From assembly GCF_000348985.1 (NCBI RefSeq), contig NC_035922.1, forward strand, positions 447,604 through 511,603: a stretch of DNA of 64,000 nt, given 5' to 3'. Under the pieces are notes generated by a model. It worked only from the letters and a program-made list of their open reading frames with translations, had not been told where the DNA came from and searched no databases. The first letter of the stretch is position 1. The number at the start of each line of letters is the position of its first letter. Shown here piece by piece: positions 11,198 through 19,846 of this stretch. This DNA is from Huiozyma naganishii CBS 8797. Its lineage: Eukaryota > Ascomycota > Saccharomycetes > Saccharomycetales > Saccharomycetaceae. The position numbers and the translations under genes were made by a program.

Positions 11198-11242
11198 GTA
11201 CAGCAACAACTGTACATCATCCAAACTGAGGTTCGAGACCTC
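11198..11242 (+). other. Tandem hairpins resembling tRNA anticodon and T arms
   Basis: GTACAG-(CAACAA)-CTGTAC at 11198-11215 is followed 12 nt later by GAGG-(TTCGAGA)-CCTC at 11228-11242. The second matches a tRNA T arm and contains an exact Pol III B box, GGTTCGAGACC (11230-11240). T runs near 11255 and 11263 could terminate Pol III. A weak A-box-like TAGCTTAGTAAAG lies at 11111. No acceptor stem can be built, so this is a tRNA relic, another Pol III element or chance. Confidence 0.3.
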
Positions 11243-11367
11243 TGTTTAAAATAGTTTTACGTTTTTGTTCAGTTTGCTTTTTATTTAATAAAGATCATAT
11301 CATAGTCTTAGCTTTAATTGGGGGCCAAAACAATAATATCTCTCGTGTTTTATATTTTTGAACATGC

Positions 11368-11696
11368 TGTGAGGATAAATTGGGAACTCCCTTTGGGAAT
11401 GAACTCATGAACCGTTACTCTATCCAATACAGTACTGTGAACTATTATAAACCCGACATGTGAGTATACTAACTCGAGACATGCGGATGGCCCGTTATCC
11501 GGAACGTATATAAGCCGCAAGGTATCTGCACCGACATCTCTCAAGACCGTCTCTAAATCCAGGACCCAGCGAACGAACAAGTCTGAGACAAGGACGCACA
11601 ACGGATATAACTACATACTTTACGTATACGGCGTAAATACACAATATCAGAGTCCTTAAACAGTTTATTCAATCACAACCTGCTTTAGCTCTTACA
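11368..11696 (+). mobile_element. Solo LTR-like element 1 (329 bp)
   Basis: Begins TGTGAGG and ends CTTACA, with TG...CA termini. It is flanked by an exact 5-bp direct repeat CATGC (11363-11367 and 11697-11701), the expected target-site duplication of a Ty-type retrotransposon. Its length is that of a Ty1-class LTR. A TATA-like GTATATAAG sits near its middle. No internal retrotransposon coding sequence adjoins it, so it would be a solo LTR. The family is not identified. Confidence 0.6.
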
Positions 11697-11738
11697 CATG
11701 CGTTCACCAGAAGAAACAATGAATTGTGTAAGATAATT

Positions 11739-12069
11739 TGTGGGAGTCCCCGAATATAGCTGACTGGCCGCCAATTATACTACGGTACTGAATACTGTGG
11801 ACCCGGGTGAAAGAATTGCTCAATAAGTGCACCCTACAGATACTTCCGAAACATATATAACCAGGCCATGCAGGATTGCCTCAGGCCTTGAAGCTTCTCT
11901 GAAGATCAACCAACGAAAACGAAGTATTATCAAGAATAACTGGTTAACTAATAACCATAGCAAGGTACAACCAACGGGTAGACTAGAGTATATACTTAGA
12001 TATTAGCTATATTGTATAAGAACCTAGTTTGACCCTAGTCCACATCAACAACCGAGTCTTACGCTAACA
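11739..12069 (+). mobile_element. Solo LTR-like element 2 (331 bp)
   Basis: Begins TGTGGGAG and ends GCTAACA. It is flanked on both sides by AATT (11735-11738 and 12070-12073), a 4-bp rather than 5-bp duplication. An ACATATATAACC TATA-like box lies near 11850. It is 42 bp from element 1 and has a similar length and architecture but clearly different sequence, so it would be a different family or an older insertion. Confidence 0.45.
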
Positions 12070-12343
12070 AATTGCATTTAGGTCTTGGCCCAATCTCAAT
12101 TTCTAAAAGATCATTAATATTATTAATAGTTTGTTATATACAAGAGTTTCATTAAAAGCCAGATACATTTTAGGGGAACTATACCCAGAGTTCAAGAAAC
12201 AGCCTGGGGCAAGCACTTTTCGTGGGAACATGCTCTACTGTGGTGGCAGTCTAAATATGTCACCACATGTCTTCATTTGACCAATAACTTGTTTCTTGTC
12301 AACACTTGCATCTTGTTTTGGCAAGGTGGAATCTGGCTTATTC

Positions 12344-13078
12344 TCAAATAGAACCCGATAAGTACAAATCGTTTGTTGTAGTGTCGCATAAAAACACCAT
12401 ATAATCAATCACGTTTTTGAGCTGCTTTTCCGTCTCTTTAGTGACGGTGTTCAGCTTAATCAGCTCCTGTTCCGTGTCAAATTTATACACCAATTGAAGA
12501 TATTCAAGTGGTTGGCCTGGTGCCATGATTGGTTCCAGCGCAACCAGTCTTGGTGGACCGTTGAACTTTAAGATTTGCCATTCTAGAACCAAGTTTTTGG
12601 GCAGCATCTTCACACGAGTGGTGAGTGAGTCTTCCACCCAAAGGGACACTTGCCTCCGAACGGAATCGACATCCCTATTGACAAACGCTTTGTTCACCTG
12701 GATATAGCTCTCAATTGCCTTATTCTTCCAAAGAAGGAAGTTCGGTTTCACACCCGTTTGAAAACGAAATATACCAATCTTGAAAGTGTTTAATCCAAAC
12801 GTGTATATTCGCCTAATCAAGGCCTTCAAAACGATCAATGGGTGGAAGAACAAATTTGGTAAGTTGTTGTATGAAGTGGGGATAAATATCTTGTTCCCAA
12901 CACCCATATATTTGGGATTAAAGTCCTGTTGTTTTTTAGTCTTCTTCGTCTTCTCGGCTTGGTAAACAGCTCTGCCTGTAGAAAATAAACGAGCTTTATT
13001 AAACTCCCTCAACAATAAAGTACTCTGTACATTTAGAATTCGAGGGAGAGCCCTACTCTTGAGCATCACCGAGCGCAT
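12344..13078 (-). CDS. MBA1: Mitochondrial ribosome receptor Mba1
   Basis: Peripheral inner-membrane protein on the matrix side that binds the mitoribosome and helps insert mitochondrially encoded proteins with Oxa1. It has 244 residues from the ATG at 13078; an upstream TTG in frame is not used in this call. The N-terminus is basic and lacks acidic residues (MRSVMLKSRALPRIL), as expected of a matrix presequence. The body contains the Tim44/Mba1-like segment with PKNLVLEWQILKFNGPPRLV. S. cerevisiae Mba1 has 278 residues. The gene keeps its S. cerevisiae position upstream of GDT1, except that BRO1 and SEN54 intervene and PCH2 is absent. Confidence 0.88.
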   Translation of the reverse strand: MRSVMLKSRALPRILNVQSTLLLREFNKARLFSTGRAVYQAEKTKKTKKQQDFNPKYMGVGNKIFIPTSYNNLPNLFFHPLIVLKALIRRIYTFGLNTFKIGIFRFQTGVKPNFLLWKNKAIESYIQVNKAFVNRDVDSVRRQVSLWVEDSLTTRVKMLPKNLVLEWQILKFNGPPRLVALEPIMAPGQPLEYLQLVYKFDTEQELIKLNTVTKETEKQLKNVIDYMVFLCDTTTNDLYLSGSI

Positions 13079-13352
13079 AATAAAATTCAAATTTCACCTA
13101 CCCCTGCGCTCCGTGGCACTGGGCACTTCAACAAGCAGCTGTAAAGGAGCTATACATGGAGAGCAGTGTCTTAGTTATTTCTATCTCAGTCTTTTTTTTT
13201 TAACCATTTTTTAATTTTGATGCCCGTTTCCAAGTTCTTTTTTTGGTTACTACGTTCTTGATCTTTTCAGGGAGAGGAGCTGTCAAGTCTCTAAAACGAG
13301 TACACACCCGCATAACGGACCACTCACAGAGGGTAAACCGTATGCTGAAGTT

Positions 13353-15995
13353 ATGAAGGCCTTTTTGATTGAGCTTCTGCTGAAGGATACGGAAAGACTG
13401 GACTGGAAAAAATGTCTTTCATCATACCTTAAGAAAATGTACGGGGCGCAGTCCTGGTCGCAGTTTTACGATGCCCAGCTTGCCTCAGACTTTGATGATT
13501 GGAGAATATCTTCAAACGGGGAGCTATCGCCAGAGTCCTTGCTAGCCGCAAACCTGACGTACTATTGCTATTTGGAACAGCTAAACTTGAGACTCGGGAA
13601 CAAATACAAACAAATGAAACTCGATATTACCTGGTACGACGCAGACTACTCCATCACTCCAAAAGATCAGAAATATACTCAGCATACTATTGCCTTTGAG
13701 AAATCTTCAGTAATTTACAACATTGCAGTGATATGTAACCAACTGGCCAGAGAGAAGTTGACAGATGACTATAAACCGAGCATCGGTTACATGACAAAAG
13801 CCATGTGTTGTTTCAAATATCTGTCCGAAAACTTTTTAAACTCCCCATCAATTGACCTACAAGCTGAAAACACGGGCTTCTTATCCCTGTTATGTCATGC
13901 CCAGGCTCAAGAAATGTTCTTACTCAAACTGCTCAACGGTCCAAATGCAGAGAAACAGGCCTCACTAATAAGCAAACTAGCTGTGGCAACTCACCAACTC
14001 TACAACCAATGCAATGACTTTTTGAAGACACCCGAGGGCGGCATAACTCCATATGGTGAACCCAGATGGGGCACAACTATGACATGCAAAACTTACCTTT
14101 ACAAGTCCATAGCCGCATTTTATTATGCCCTCTACCTTGAACAGCAAAACCAAATGGGCGAAGCCATTGCTTTCACCAAACTAGCACATTTGTCTTTGAT
14201 TAATGCTCTTCCTTTCAAAGCATGGCTTAAAGAGTTCGTCGACTTTGAGGGGCTAAAGAATAGTATCAATATGAAAACAGAGCAGCTCAACAAAGATAAT
14301 GACTACATTTACCATGAACTTATCCCTAATAGCGTGTCACTCGACGTTGTCAAGTCAATGGATGCTATTAAACCAATGACGTGGAATTCTATCATTGATG
14401 AGTCCATGAAGGACATTTCCCCTAAGTGCGAAGCTCTGTTCAAAGGTATTGTTCCCATGGAGGTCTACGAGAAAGAAAGCATTTATTCCGAGGAGAAGTC
14501 TAAAATGTTGAGGGCAGAAGTGGAAGCTACCGAGACTGCAGATTTGGAATACAGCTCATTCTTAGACTTTACGCAATTACCAAGCCTTATTCCGGACTTG
14601 GAAAAAAGGTACAAGAGTGGAGAGGTGTACAAAACTAATCCACAAGTGGAACTAATGAGGAACCAGTTGCTGACATGGATAAAAACGTACCAATCAAGTC
14701 CTTACATGAGCGTTGAAAAACAGATGACTCTGATAGTTAATAAAAGGAATGAAATCACTGAAGTTTATCTGAATTACCACCTGATCAGAAAGAAAACGAC
14801 TGTTAAACTGAAGAGTTCTTTGATTGAAGCGTCAAGGTCTGATGAGAAACTATTTTCGTTAATGAAGCCGTATTCAAAAGAGCTGGGAATACTGGCAAAT
14901 GACAACTTGCTATGGCAGACGTTCAACAAATTTGATGGCGATGGCTCTAATCAAGAAAGCCTGCTGGACGTTGATGACACGAAGACTGAAAAGATTTTAG
15001 ATATTTTGAAGAAACTAAGACAACTGTCTGAAGACCTAAGGGTACTAAAGGAGGAAAGAAAAGATATATTAGAAGAATTGAAAACGAAAGTTAACGAAGA
15101 CGACATCACAACCCTTCTCATTACTGAATTGGGGAAATCCGATAAAGAACTTCATGAACTATTCTCCTCTGAGCTGGAAAAATTCAGCCCCTTGAGCACT
15201 CGCCTAGAGGCGACTATCTTCAAACAGGTGTCCTTCATCAATGAGGTCAAAGTTAATTTGGATCAGGTGTTTGCGCTTTCAAGGTACACAGAAATGAACT
15301 CTGAAGAAATGAAGAGGGAAGCACAAAGAAAAGAATTTTTTGGCAGGATTGAGAAAGCTATGATGAATTTTACTATCTTCGCGTCCGATATAGGCAAGGG
15401 TATCCAATTTTATGATTCTCTGTTTAAGATGTCTAGGGATCTGCTAAATTCCAGTAGAAGGCAAAGCGCTGCAAGCAATTCAAATTCGGATTTAGGATTT
15501 TCACCTCGGCCTGCTCTCCCACCCCAACCACCCAGACAAAATATCTCAAATGGTCCAGGGATTCCTGGTGGTGCAATGAACACGATGAATACCGGTATGG
15601 AGAATCTGTCGTTGGATAACAGAAACAACACAAGGCCTTGGATCCCGACCCATCCGTCCAACGCCCCTCCGCCAGCCTACCAAGCGGAAACTTCAACTTA
15701 TCAACCACTTCGAATGCCACCACATTTTTCAAGAGCTCCAATCCCACAACCTCCAATCCCACAACCACCAATCCCACAACCACCAACCTCTCAATTTTCG
15801 GGAGGAAGTGCACCATATGGCCAATCATACGATCGACCAGCTCCCCTCTTACCGCCTAAACAGCCAAGTAATAACGGGATAACCAGAGATCAGCAGTTTG
15901 AAAATGAAGAACGTGAAATAAGAAGGAACCCGACAGCAATATACGATAAATCTTCAGTTTTTGATGAAAATCTTTACTACAAGTATAGTGACTAG
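13353..15995 (+). CDS. BRO1: ESCRT-associated factor Bro1
   Basis: Cytoplasmic class E Vps factor. It binds Snf7 of ESCRT-III and recruits the deubiquitinase Doa4 to endosomes during multivesicular body sorting. It has 880 residues (S. cerevisiae 844). A Bro1 domain occupies about residues 1-380, a coiled V domain (binding YPxL and ubiquitin) about 380-700, and a proline-rich tail the rest. Markers are KYTQHTIAFEKSSVIYNIAV in the Bro1 domain, YEKESIYSEEK at its end and SVFDENLYYKYS at the C-terminus. The tail has a repeated PIPQP unit (codons near 15740-15785). In S. cerevisiae BRO1 and SEN54 are neighbours on chromosome XVI, as here. The 3' ends of the two genes are only 44 bp apart. Confidence 0.97.
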   Translation: MKAFLIELLLKDTERLDWKKCLSSYLKKMYGAQSWSQFYDAQLASDFDDWRISSNGELSPESLLAANLTYYCYLEQLNLRLGNKYKQMKLDITWYDADYSITPKDQKYTQHTIAFEKSSVIYNIAVICNQLAREKLTDDYKPSIGYMTKAMCCFKYLSENFLNSPSIDLQAENTGFLSLLCHAQAQEMFLLKLLNGPNAEKQASLISKLAVATHQLYNQCNDFLKTPEGGITPYGEPRWGTTMTCKTYLYKSIAAFYYALYLEQQNQMGEAIAFTKLAHLSLINALPFKAWLKEFVDFEGLKNSINMKTEQLNKDNDYIYHELIPNSVSLDVVKSMDAIKPMTWNSIIDESMKDISPKCEALFKGIVPMEVYEKESIYSEEKSKMLRAEVEATETADLEYSSFLDFTQLPSLIPDLEKRYKSGEVYKTNPQVELMRNQLLTWIKTYQSSPYMSVEKQMTLIVNKRNEITEVYLNYHLIRKKTTVKLKSSLIEASRSDEKLFSLMKPYSKELGILANDNLLWQTFNKFDGDGSNQESLLDVDDTKTEKILDILKKLRQLSEDLRVLKEERKDILEELKTKVNEDDITTLLITELGKSDKELHELFSSELEKFSPLSTRLEATIFKQVSFINEVKVNLDQVFALSRYTEMNSEEMKREAQRKEFFGRIEKAMMNFTIFASDIGKGIQFYDSLFKMSRDLLNSSRRQSAASNSNSDLGFSPRPALPPQPPRQNISNGPGIPGGAMNTMNTGMENLSLDNRNNTRPWIPTHPSNAPPPAYQAETSTYQPLRMPPHFSRAPIPQPPIPQPPIPQPPTSQFSGGSAPYGQSYDRPAPLLPPKQPSNNGITRDQQFENEEREIRRNPTAIYDKSSVFDENLYYKYSD

Positions 15996-16039
15996 CAAAT
16001 ATGTAAGTAATACAGTGGGTATAAAATTGAATATCATCT

Positions 16040-17428
16040 TTAATTTGCTCTTTTTTTCCTATCGTTAAAGGGTTTTTTTCGAAGCCCATCCTTAGGGGGA
16101 ACATACCAAACGTTCTCTGATGCAAAGTCTGCCTGAGAAATTCGAACAAAACTGATTATACCATTGTCTATCACTGCAAGAAGGAAAGATGAATATCCGT
16201 TTCTCAGTCGCTGTAGTTGCTGTATATGCGGCGGTAGCTGTCTTTTCTTTGATTTCTTTGCTGAGGGATTTTTCGCTGGTGTTTTGGGATCCTTCTTATC
16301 CTTAGACTTCCTTTCCGAGGCAATGACGTCCGATCTCGGCTTACCCACAATGTAACTGTGATCATCCCACGAGAATTCATCGTCGGCCACTTCAGATAAA
16401 AATTGGAATTTATAATCCAGATGCCTAAATATATTCTGCAGCTCGTCAAATGTTGGAAAATGTGCCCCCCTCTGGTTTTTGTTGTACACGACTACTTGAT
16501 AATCCGGGAGTGGCGGATGCTTTTTCTTAAAGTTTGTCTGCGGTTTCCACACATTGAATGTCAAAGTCAATTGTCCCTCAGCGTAGTCCTGCTGCGAGCC
16601 ATAGAAACCTTTCAAATCCTCGATTGTTTTCGGGACGGATATGCTTGGGACTAACAGCTTGAGCTTCTCATAAATTTGAGGAGTCCTCGTATACTTGCAA
16701 AAACAGTAGTGCCACTGTTTATAGAAGATATTGTTGAATAGCGAGTTTTTGCGCAAGAAAAACATTGACGTGATCGCCCTGTAAATGGATGTTACACCCG
16801 TCCTTGGGGCACTAGGGCAGTTTGGATAGAACGAAGTGTCGCTTGGCGATACTGGATTGACAATGAACCCTAGACGACGTAAATGCGCATATACTGCAAA
16901 GTTATCAAGTTCATGCTGGGTTTTGAAAAGGATATAGAGGTCCTCGATACTCAACGGTAGAAGAGAGTCATTGTTCTCTCCCGCAACGGATTGTCCACCC
17001 CAGTAGGGAGTTACAGTACCTCTTTCAGACAAGTAAACAAACTCGTAGAAACTTAACCAGACTTGTCCATCTGAAAAATCCACTTTCCCCATTGTTTGCA
17101 GGAAATTACCCCTAGCATGCGGTACCACAGCCCCATGTCTATCAGCAACGTAAAGTGCCTTAACCTGTGCTTTAACTGTGGACCCTCTGACAGAATTCGC
17201 CAAAGTATCAAACAGCTCCTTCCTTGCCTTGTATAGTAGCAGTTCCTGAACATCCGTTCCATCCGGTTCGTAGTCCTTCTCGCCTCTCTTCGGTATTGTC
17301 AGTGCACCATTGGACTTCGCGATTTTAGCAATCTGAGACCAGTCCTGGACTAGTTCGTCTTCCTCTACATCCGAGTCGGCAATCGTGCCATCCTGAGAAA
17401 AAACCTCGTTCTCCAATTGCTCCGTCAT
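16040..17428 (-). CDS. SEN54: tRNA-splicing endonuclease subunit Sen54
   Basis: Structural subunit of the heterotetrameric tRNA intron endonuclease (Sen2, Sen15, Sen34, Sen54), which in yeast is on the mitochondrial outer surface. The ATG at 17428 (MTEQLENEV) gives 462 residues, close to the S. cerevisiae 467. The frame stays open a further 38 codons upstream, but that segment has no Sen54 similarity. Conserved blocks are LVQDWSQIA, IPKRGEKDYEPDGT near the N-terminus, LYILFKTQ, FKVWKP-like FNVWKPQTNFKKK and the C-terminal PPHIQQ / SFLLAVIDNGIISFV. It is convergent with BRO1 and divergent from GDT1. Confidence 0.95.
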   Translation of the reverse strand: MTEQLENEVFSQDGTIADSDVEEDELVQDWSQIAKIAKSNGALTIPKRGEKDYEPDGTDVQELLLYKARKELFDTLANSVRGSTVKAQVKALYVADRHGAVVPHARGNFLQTMGKVDFSDGQVWLSFYEFVYLSERGTVTPYWGGQSVAGENNDSLLPLSIEDLYILFKTQHELDNFAVYAHLRRLGFIVNPVSPSDTSFYPNCPSAPRTGVTSIYRAITSMFFLRKNSLFNNIFYKQWHYCFCKYTRTPQIYEKLKLLVPSISVPKTIEDLKGFYGSQQDYAEGQLTLTFNVWKPQTNFKKKHPPLPDYQVVVYNKNQRGAHFPTFDELQNIFRHLDYKFQFLSEVADDEFSWDDHSYIVGKPRSDVIASERKSKDKKDPKTPAKNPSAKKSKKRQLPPHIQQLQRLRNGYSSFLLAVIDNGIISFVRISQADFASENVWYVPPKDGLRKKPFNDRKKRAN

Positions 17429-17968
17429 CTCTTCGCCAAAGGTCTCACCCGGTCTACATCTCCAGCAAAGGCCATCGCAACTCGCCTTCTGGGCATCTGC
17501 AAGATACTTTACATCAAGTCTTCGAGATATAAAAAAAAGCAAGTTAGATTTCAGATACGATCTGCAAGTGTATCAATCGATAGAGCGAGCCGTCTCCTTC
17601 ATTACGTACTTCTCGCCATATTTCACAAAGGAGACTGCGCTCCTGCTTCTGCATGTGGCCTACACAGGGGACATGCGCAATATATTCACAACAAGACTCT
17701 CTCTTGCAACACTTGTGACATAAGTTGATGCGGGAAAATGGGTGAGATATAATCACAATATTTTTGAGTTCTCTTTTTTTTTTTCTTCATTCTGTCTTCT
17801 CTCGTTGTTGCAGGACGAAGGAATTTTTATGACAGACAGATCATATCTTCGAGTTTGACGTATATCCGAGCACTCAGACGTTGGTTAATTGCGAGAGAGG
17901 CCAATCTCGAAACAAGGTAAAAGATTGATTTTAAAATTGGCTCACACCATCCCTTCCTTTGTTCAAAT
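17429..17968. other. Divergent promoter region SEN54/GDT1
   Basis: 540 bp with no supported gene. ORF fragments at 17544-17756 and 17827-18081 look like chance or are antisense to GDT1. Confidence 0.6.
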
Positions 17969-18838
17969 ATGCGTCCTACATCCAAAGTAGCTGCTCTTTC
18001 CGTATTTGTGTTGGGCATAACCACGGTTGCTGCTGTTTCATCCACAATCTCAACGGGTACCGTGGCAACAGCTCGTTCCATTCCACCTCCAGTCGAACAG
18101 GCTAATGTAGGTACAAGCGACGCTGGTGATATTTCCCACAGCCCTCAGAAGGCCTTTATAATGGCTCTCTCCATGATCGGGCTGTCTGAAATCGGTGACA
18201 AAACGTTTTTGATTGCTGCTCTGATGGCAATGCGTCACTCCAGACTCTTTGTCTTCTCAGCGGCGGCGTCTTCTTTGACTGTTATGACAATCCTTTCTGG
18301 TGTTATTGGACACTCATTTGTCGCCTTCATTCCAGAGAGATACACTGCATTTTTGGCAGGTCTACTGTTCCTGGTATTCGGTTACAAATTAACGATGGAA
18401 GGGTTGGCAATGCCTAAGGACTCAGGGGTCGAGGAGGAGATGGCGGAAGTCGAAGAAGAAATTGTAGAAATTGACATGGGCAGCCGTAAGAACGATGTCG
18501 AATCCGGTTTGCATGATGGCTCGCACGTGTCCACTTTCAGCACCGTATATGACCTAGCCTCGCTAGTTTTCTCTCCAGCATGGGTTCAGATTTTCATAAT
18601 GGTCTTTCTAGGTGAAATGGGTGACCGTTCCCAAATCAGCATTATAGCAATGGCTTCCGACAGTGCGTACTGGTTCACCATTTTTGGTGGTGTAGTAGGT
18701 CACGCGTTTTGCACCGCCCTTGCTGTTATTGGGGGTAAATATTTGGCAACGAAGATCAGTATGAGAACTATGACTCTTGTTGGGGCATTATTCTTTTACA
18801 TCTTCGCTGCCTCATACATCATATCTGCGTTTGTTTGA
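17969..18838 (+). CDS. GDT1: Golgi Ca2+/Mn2+ transporter Gdt1
   Basis: UPF0016 / TMEM165-family cation transporter of the Golgi. It supplies Mn2+ for glycosylation and takes part in Ca2+ homeostasis. 289 residues. An N-terminal signal segment (about residues 5-30) is followed by two homologous three-helix repeats, each with the family motif E-x-G-D-[KR]-[TS]: EIGDKT at 74-79 and EMGDRS at 216-221. An acidic loop between the repeats (about 155-170) is typical. It is tail-to-tail with NTC20, as in S. cerevisiae. Confidence is high because both motifs and the length agree. Confidence 0.96.
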   Translation: MRPTSKVAALSVFVLGITTVAAVSSTISTGTVATARSIPPPVEQANVGTSDAGDISHSPQKAFIMALSMIGLSEIGDKTFLIAALMAMRHSRLFVFSAAASSLTVMTILSGVIGHSFVAFIPERYTAFLAGLLFLVFGYKLTMEGLAMPKDSGVEEEMAEVEEEIVEIDMGSRKNDVESGLHDGSHVSTFSTVYDLASLVFSPAWVQIFIMVFLGEMGDRSQISIIAMASDSAYWFTIFGGVVGHAFCTALAVIGGKYLATKISMRTMTLVGALFFYIFAASYIISAFV

Positions 18839-19051
18839 AAAAAAAGAGAAAAGAGGTTGAGGATAATAACCTCCTTTTCTTTTCCCTCTAACACATAACG
18901 ATCGGCAGAGTTAAATCAATTCCTTATTCCATTTTCCATTATTTATTATAAATATTACAATCTTATACACATACAGCTTCAGTAACTCTCATTTTGAGAT
19001 ATATTTATCTATCTTTTTTACAAACGGTTGATTTCCGGACATTACTCTTTC

Positions 19052-19438
19052 TTAACTTTTAGATGCCTGTTCTTGCAATATTCGCTTCCGTAATATCCTT
19101 TTGATTGCGCTTTTTGTTCTTTTATCCAATTCGTCGAAATTCTTCTTCAGGTCTATTTCGAAATCCCTTGTTTCATCATGGACGGTATCTATACTGTGTT
19201 CAGAAGAACCTCCTGATTGCCGTTCTGACTCAAGGTCCAACTGCTCTTCACTTTCAGATTCTTCACCTGAATCACTTGAGTTTTTCTTGAGATTAGACTT
19301 TTCATCACTGTGAGATAATTTAGGTTGTTTCACAGACGGTTCATCATACACTTTTGGACTACTTGGATCTACAGGTTCGGTAGATAAACTCTTCCCCTGG
19401 GTATCTGCCTTCAGCGCTTCTAATTTCTTTTCTTTCAT
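19052..19438 (-). CDS. NTC20: Prp19-complex (NTC) subunit Ntc20
   Basis: Small non-essential subunit of the Prp19-associated complex that stabilises U5 and U6 after U4 leaves the spliceosome. 128 residues (S. cerevisiae 140). The sequence is highly charged and mostly low complexity. Only the C-terminus is clearly recognisable: LDKRTKSAIKRILRKRILQE compares with the S. cerevisiae LEKKTNEKIKGIIRKRVLQE. The position between GDT1 and RPS9 agrees with S. cerevisiae. The N-terminus differs from the known one, so a missed upstream exon or start is possible. Confidence 0.8.
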   Translation of the reverse strand: MKEKKLEALKADTQGKSLSTEPVDPSSPKVYDEPSVKQPKLSHSDEKSNLKKNSSDSGEESESEEQLDLESERQSGGSSEHSIDTVHDETRDFEIDLKKNFDELDKRTKSAIKRILRKRILQEQASKS

Positions 19439-19846
19439 TGGCTAAGTGGAGTAATGTTGACATTATATGCTGATCCACTTACGTATCACATGCACAATCT
19501 AGCGAAGTCTCCCTTGCGCCGACACTCCACAATAAGAGATGCCTTGACACTCGGGTTCAGTATGCATCAAAATCTTCAAAATAGGAAAAATACTGTTTTC
19601 TGACGGTTTTAAGCACCCAAACATTCTGTAAAGCATTCTTATCTTTACATTTTGTTTTTTCACAAAATCAAAGAGCTTTCCTTTTGGGGATATTTAATTT
19701 TTGAGACGCAAACCAGTTTTCCAAGTCCAGACCTTAACTGAAAAATTCAGAAAGCATACTGAAGTAGCGATATTGGTGAAGTTGTAGTGAAATTTCAGTT
19801 AACTTTTGCTTAAAGAGACCGACAACACCAAGTTTAAACAGTAGCA
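19439..19846. other. Divergent promoter region NTC20/RPS9
   Basis: 408 bp with no gene seen; contains the Rap1-like site listed for RPS9. Confidence 0.6.
19613..19625 (+). promoter_or_regulatory. Rap1-like site of RPS9
   Basis: GCACCCAAACATT differs from the Rap1 consensus ACACCCRYACAYM at two positions. It lies about 225 bp upstream of the RPS9 ATG, within the usual window for ribosomal protein genes. Confidence 0.5.

Larger units (their letters stand above)
7531..11367. other. Gene desert between the MADS gene and the LTR pair
   Basis: About 3.8 kb with no ORF that I can support. The ORFs present are short, often need TTG or GTG starts and have no family features. In S. cerevisiae this interval holds YPC1 and YBR184W on one sister and YDC1, ELP3 and SEC16 on the other. 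The proximal part must include the MADS gene promoter. A 33-bp tandem repeat (9749-9822) and a tRNA-arm-like hairpin (11198-11242) are the only structured elements I see. No centromere elements were found. Confidence 0.6.

Noticed and set aside
11348..11358. TTTTATATTTT, an exact match to the 11-bp ARS consensus
   Set aside because: Such matches are frequent by chance in AT-rich yeast DNA, and no B elements could be judged.
11841..11865. TTCCGAAA as a possible centromere CDEIII core
   Set aside because: No TGTTTTTG-like left half, no long AT-rich CDEII and no CDEI nearby. It lies inside LTR-like element 2.
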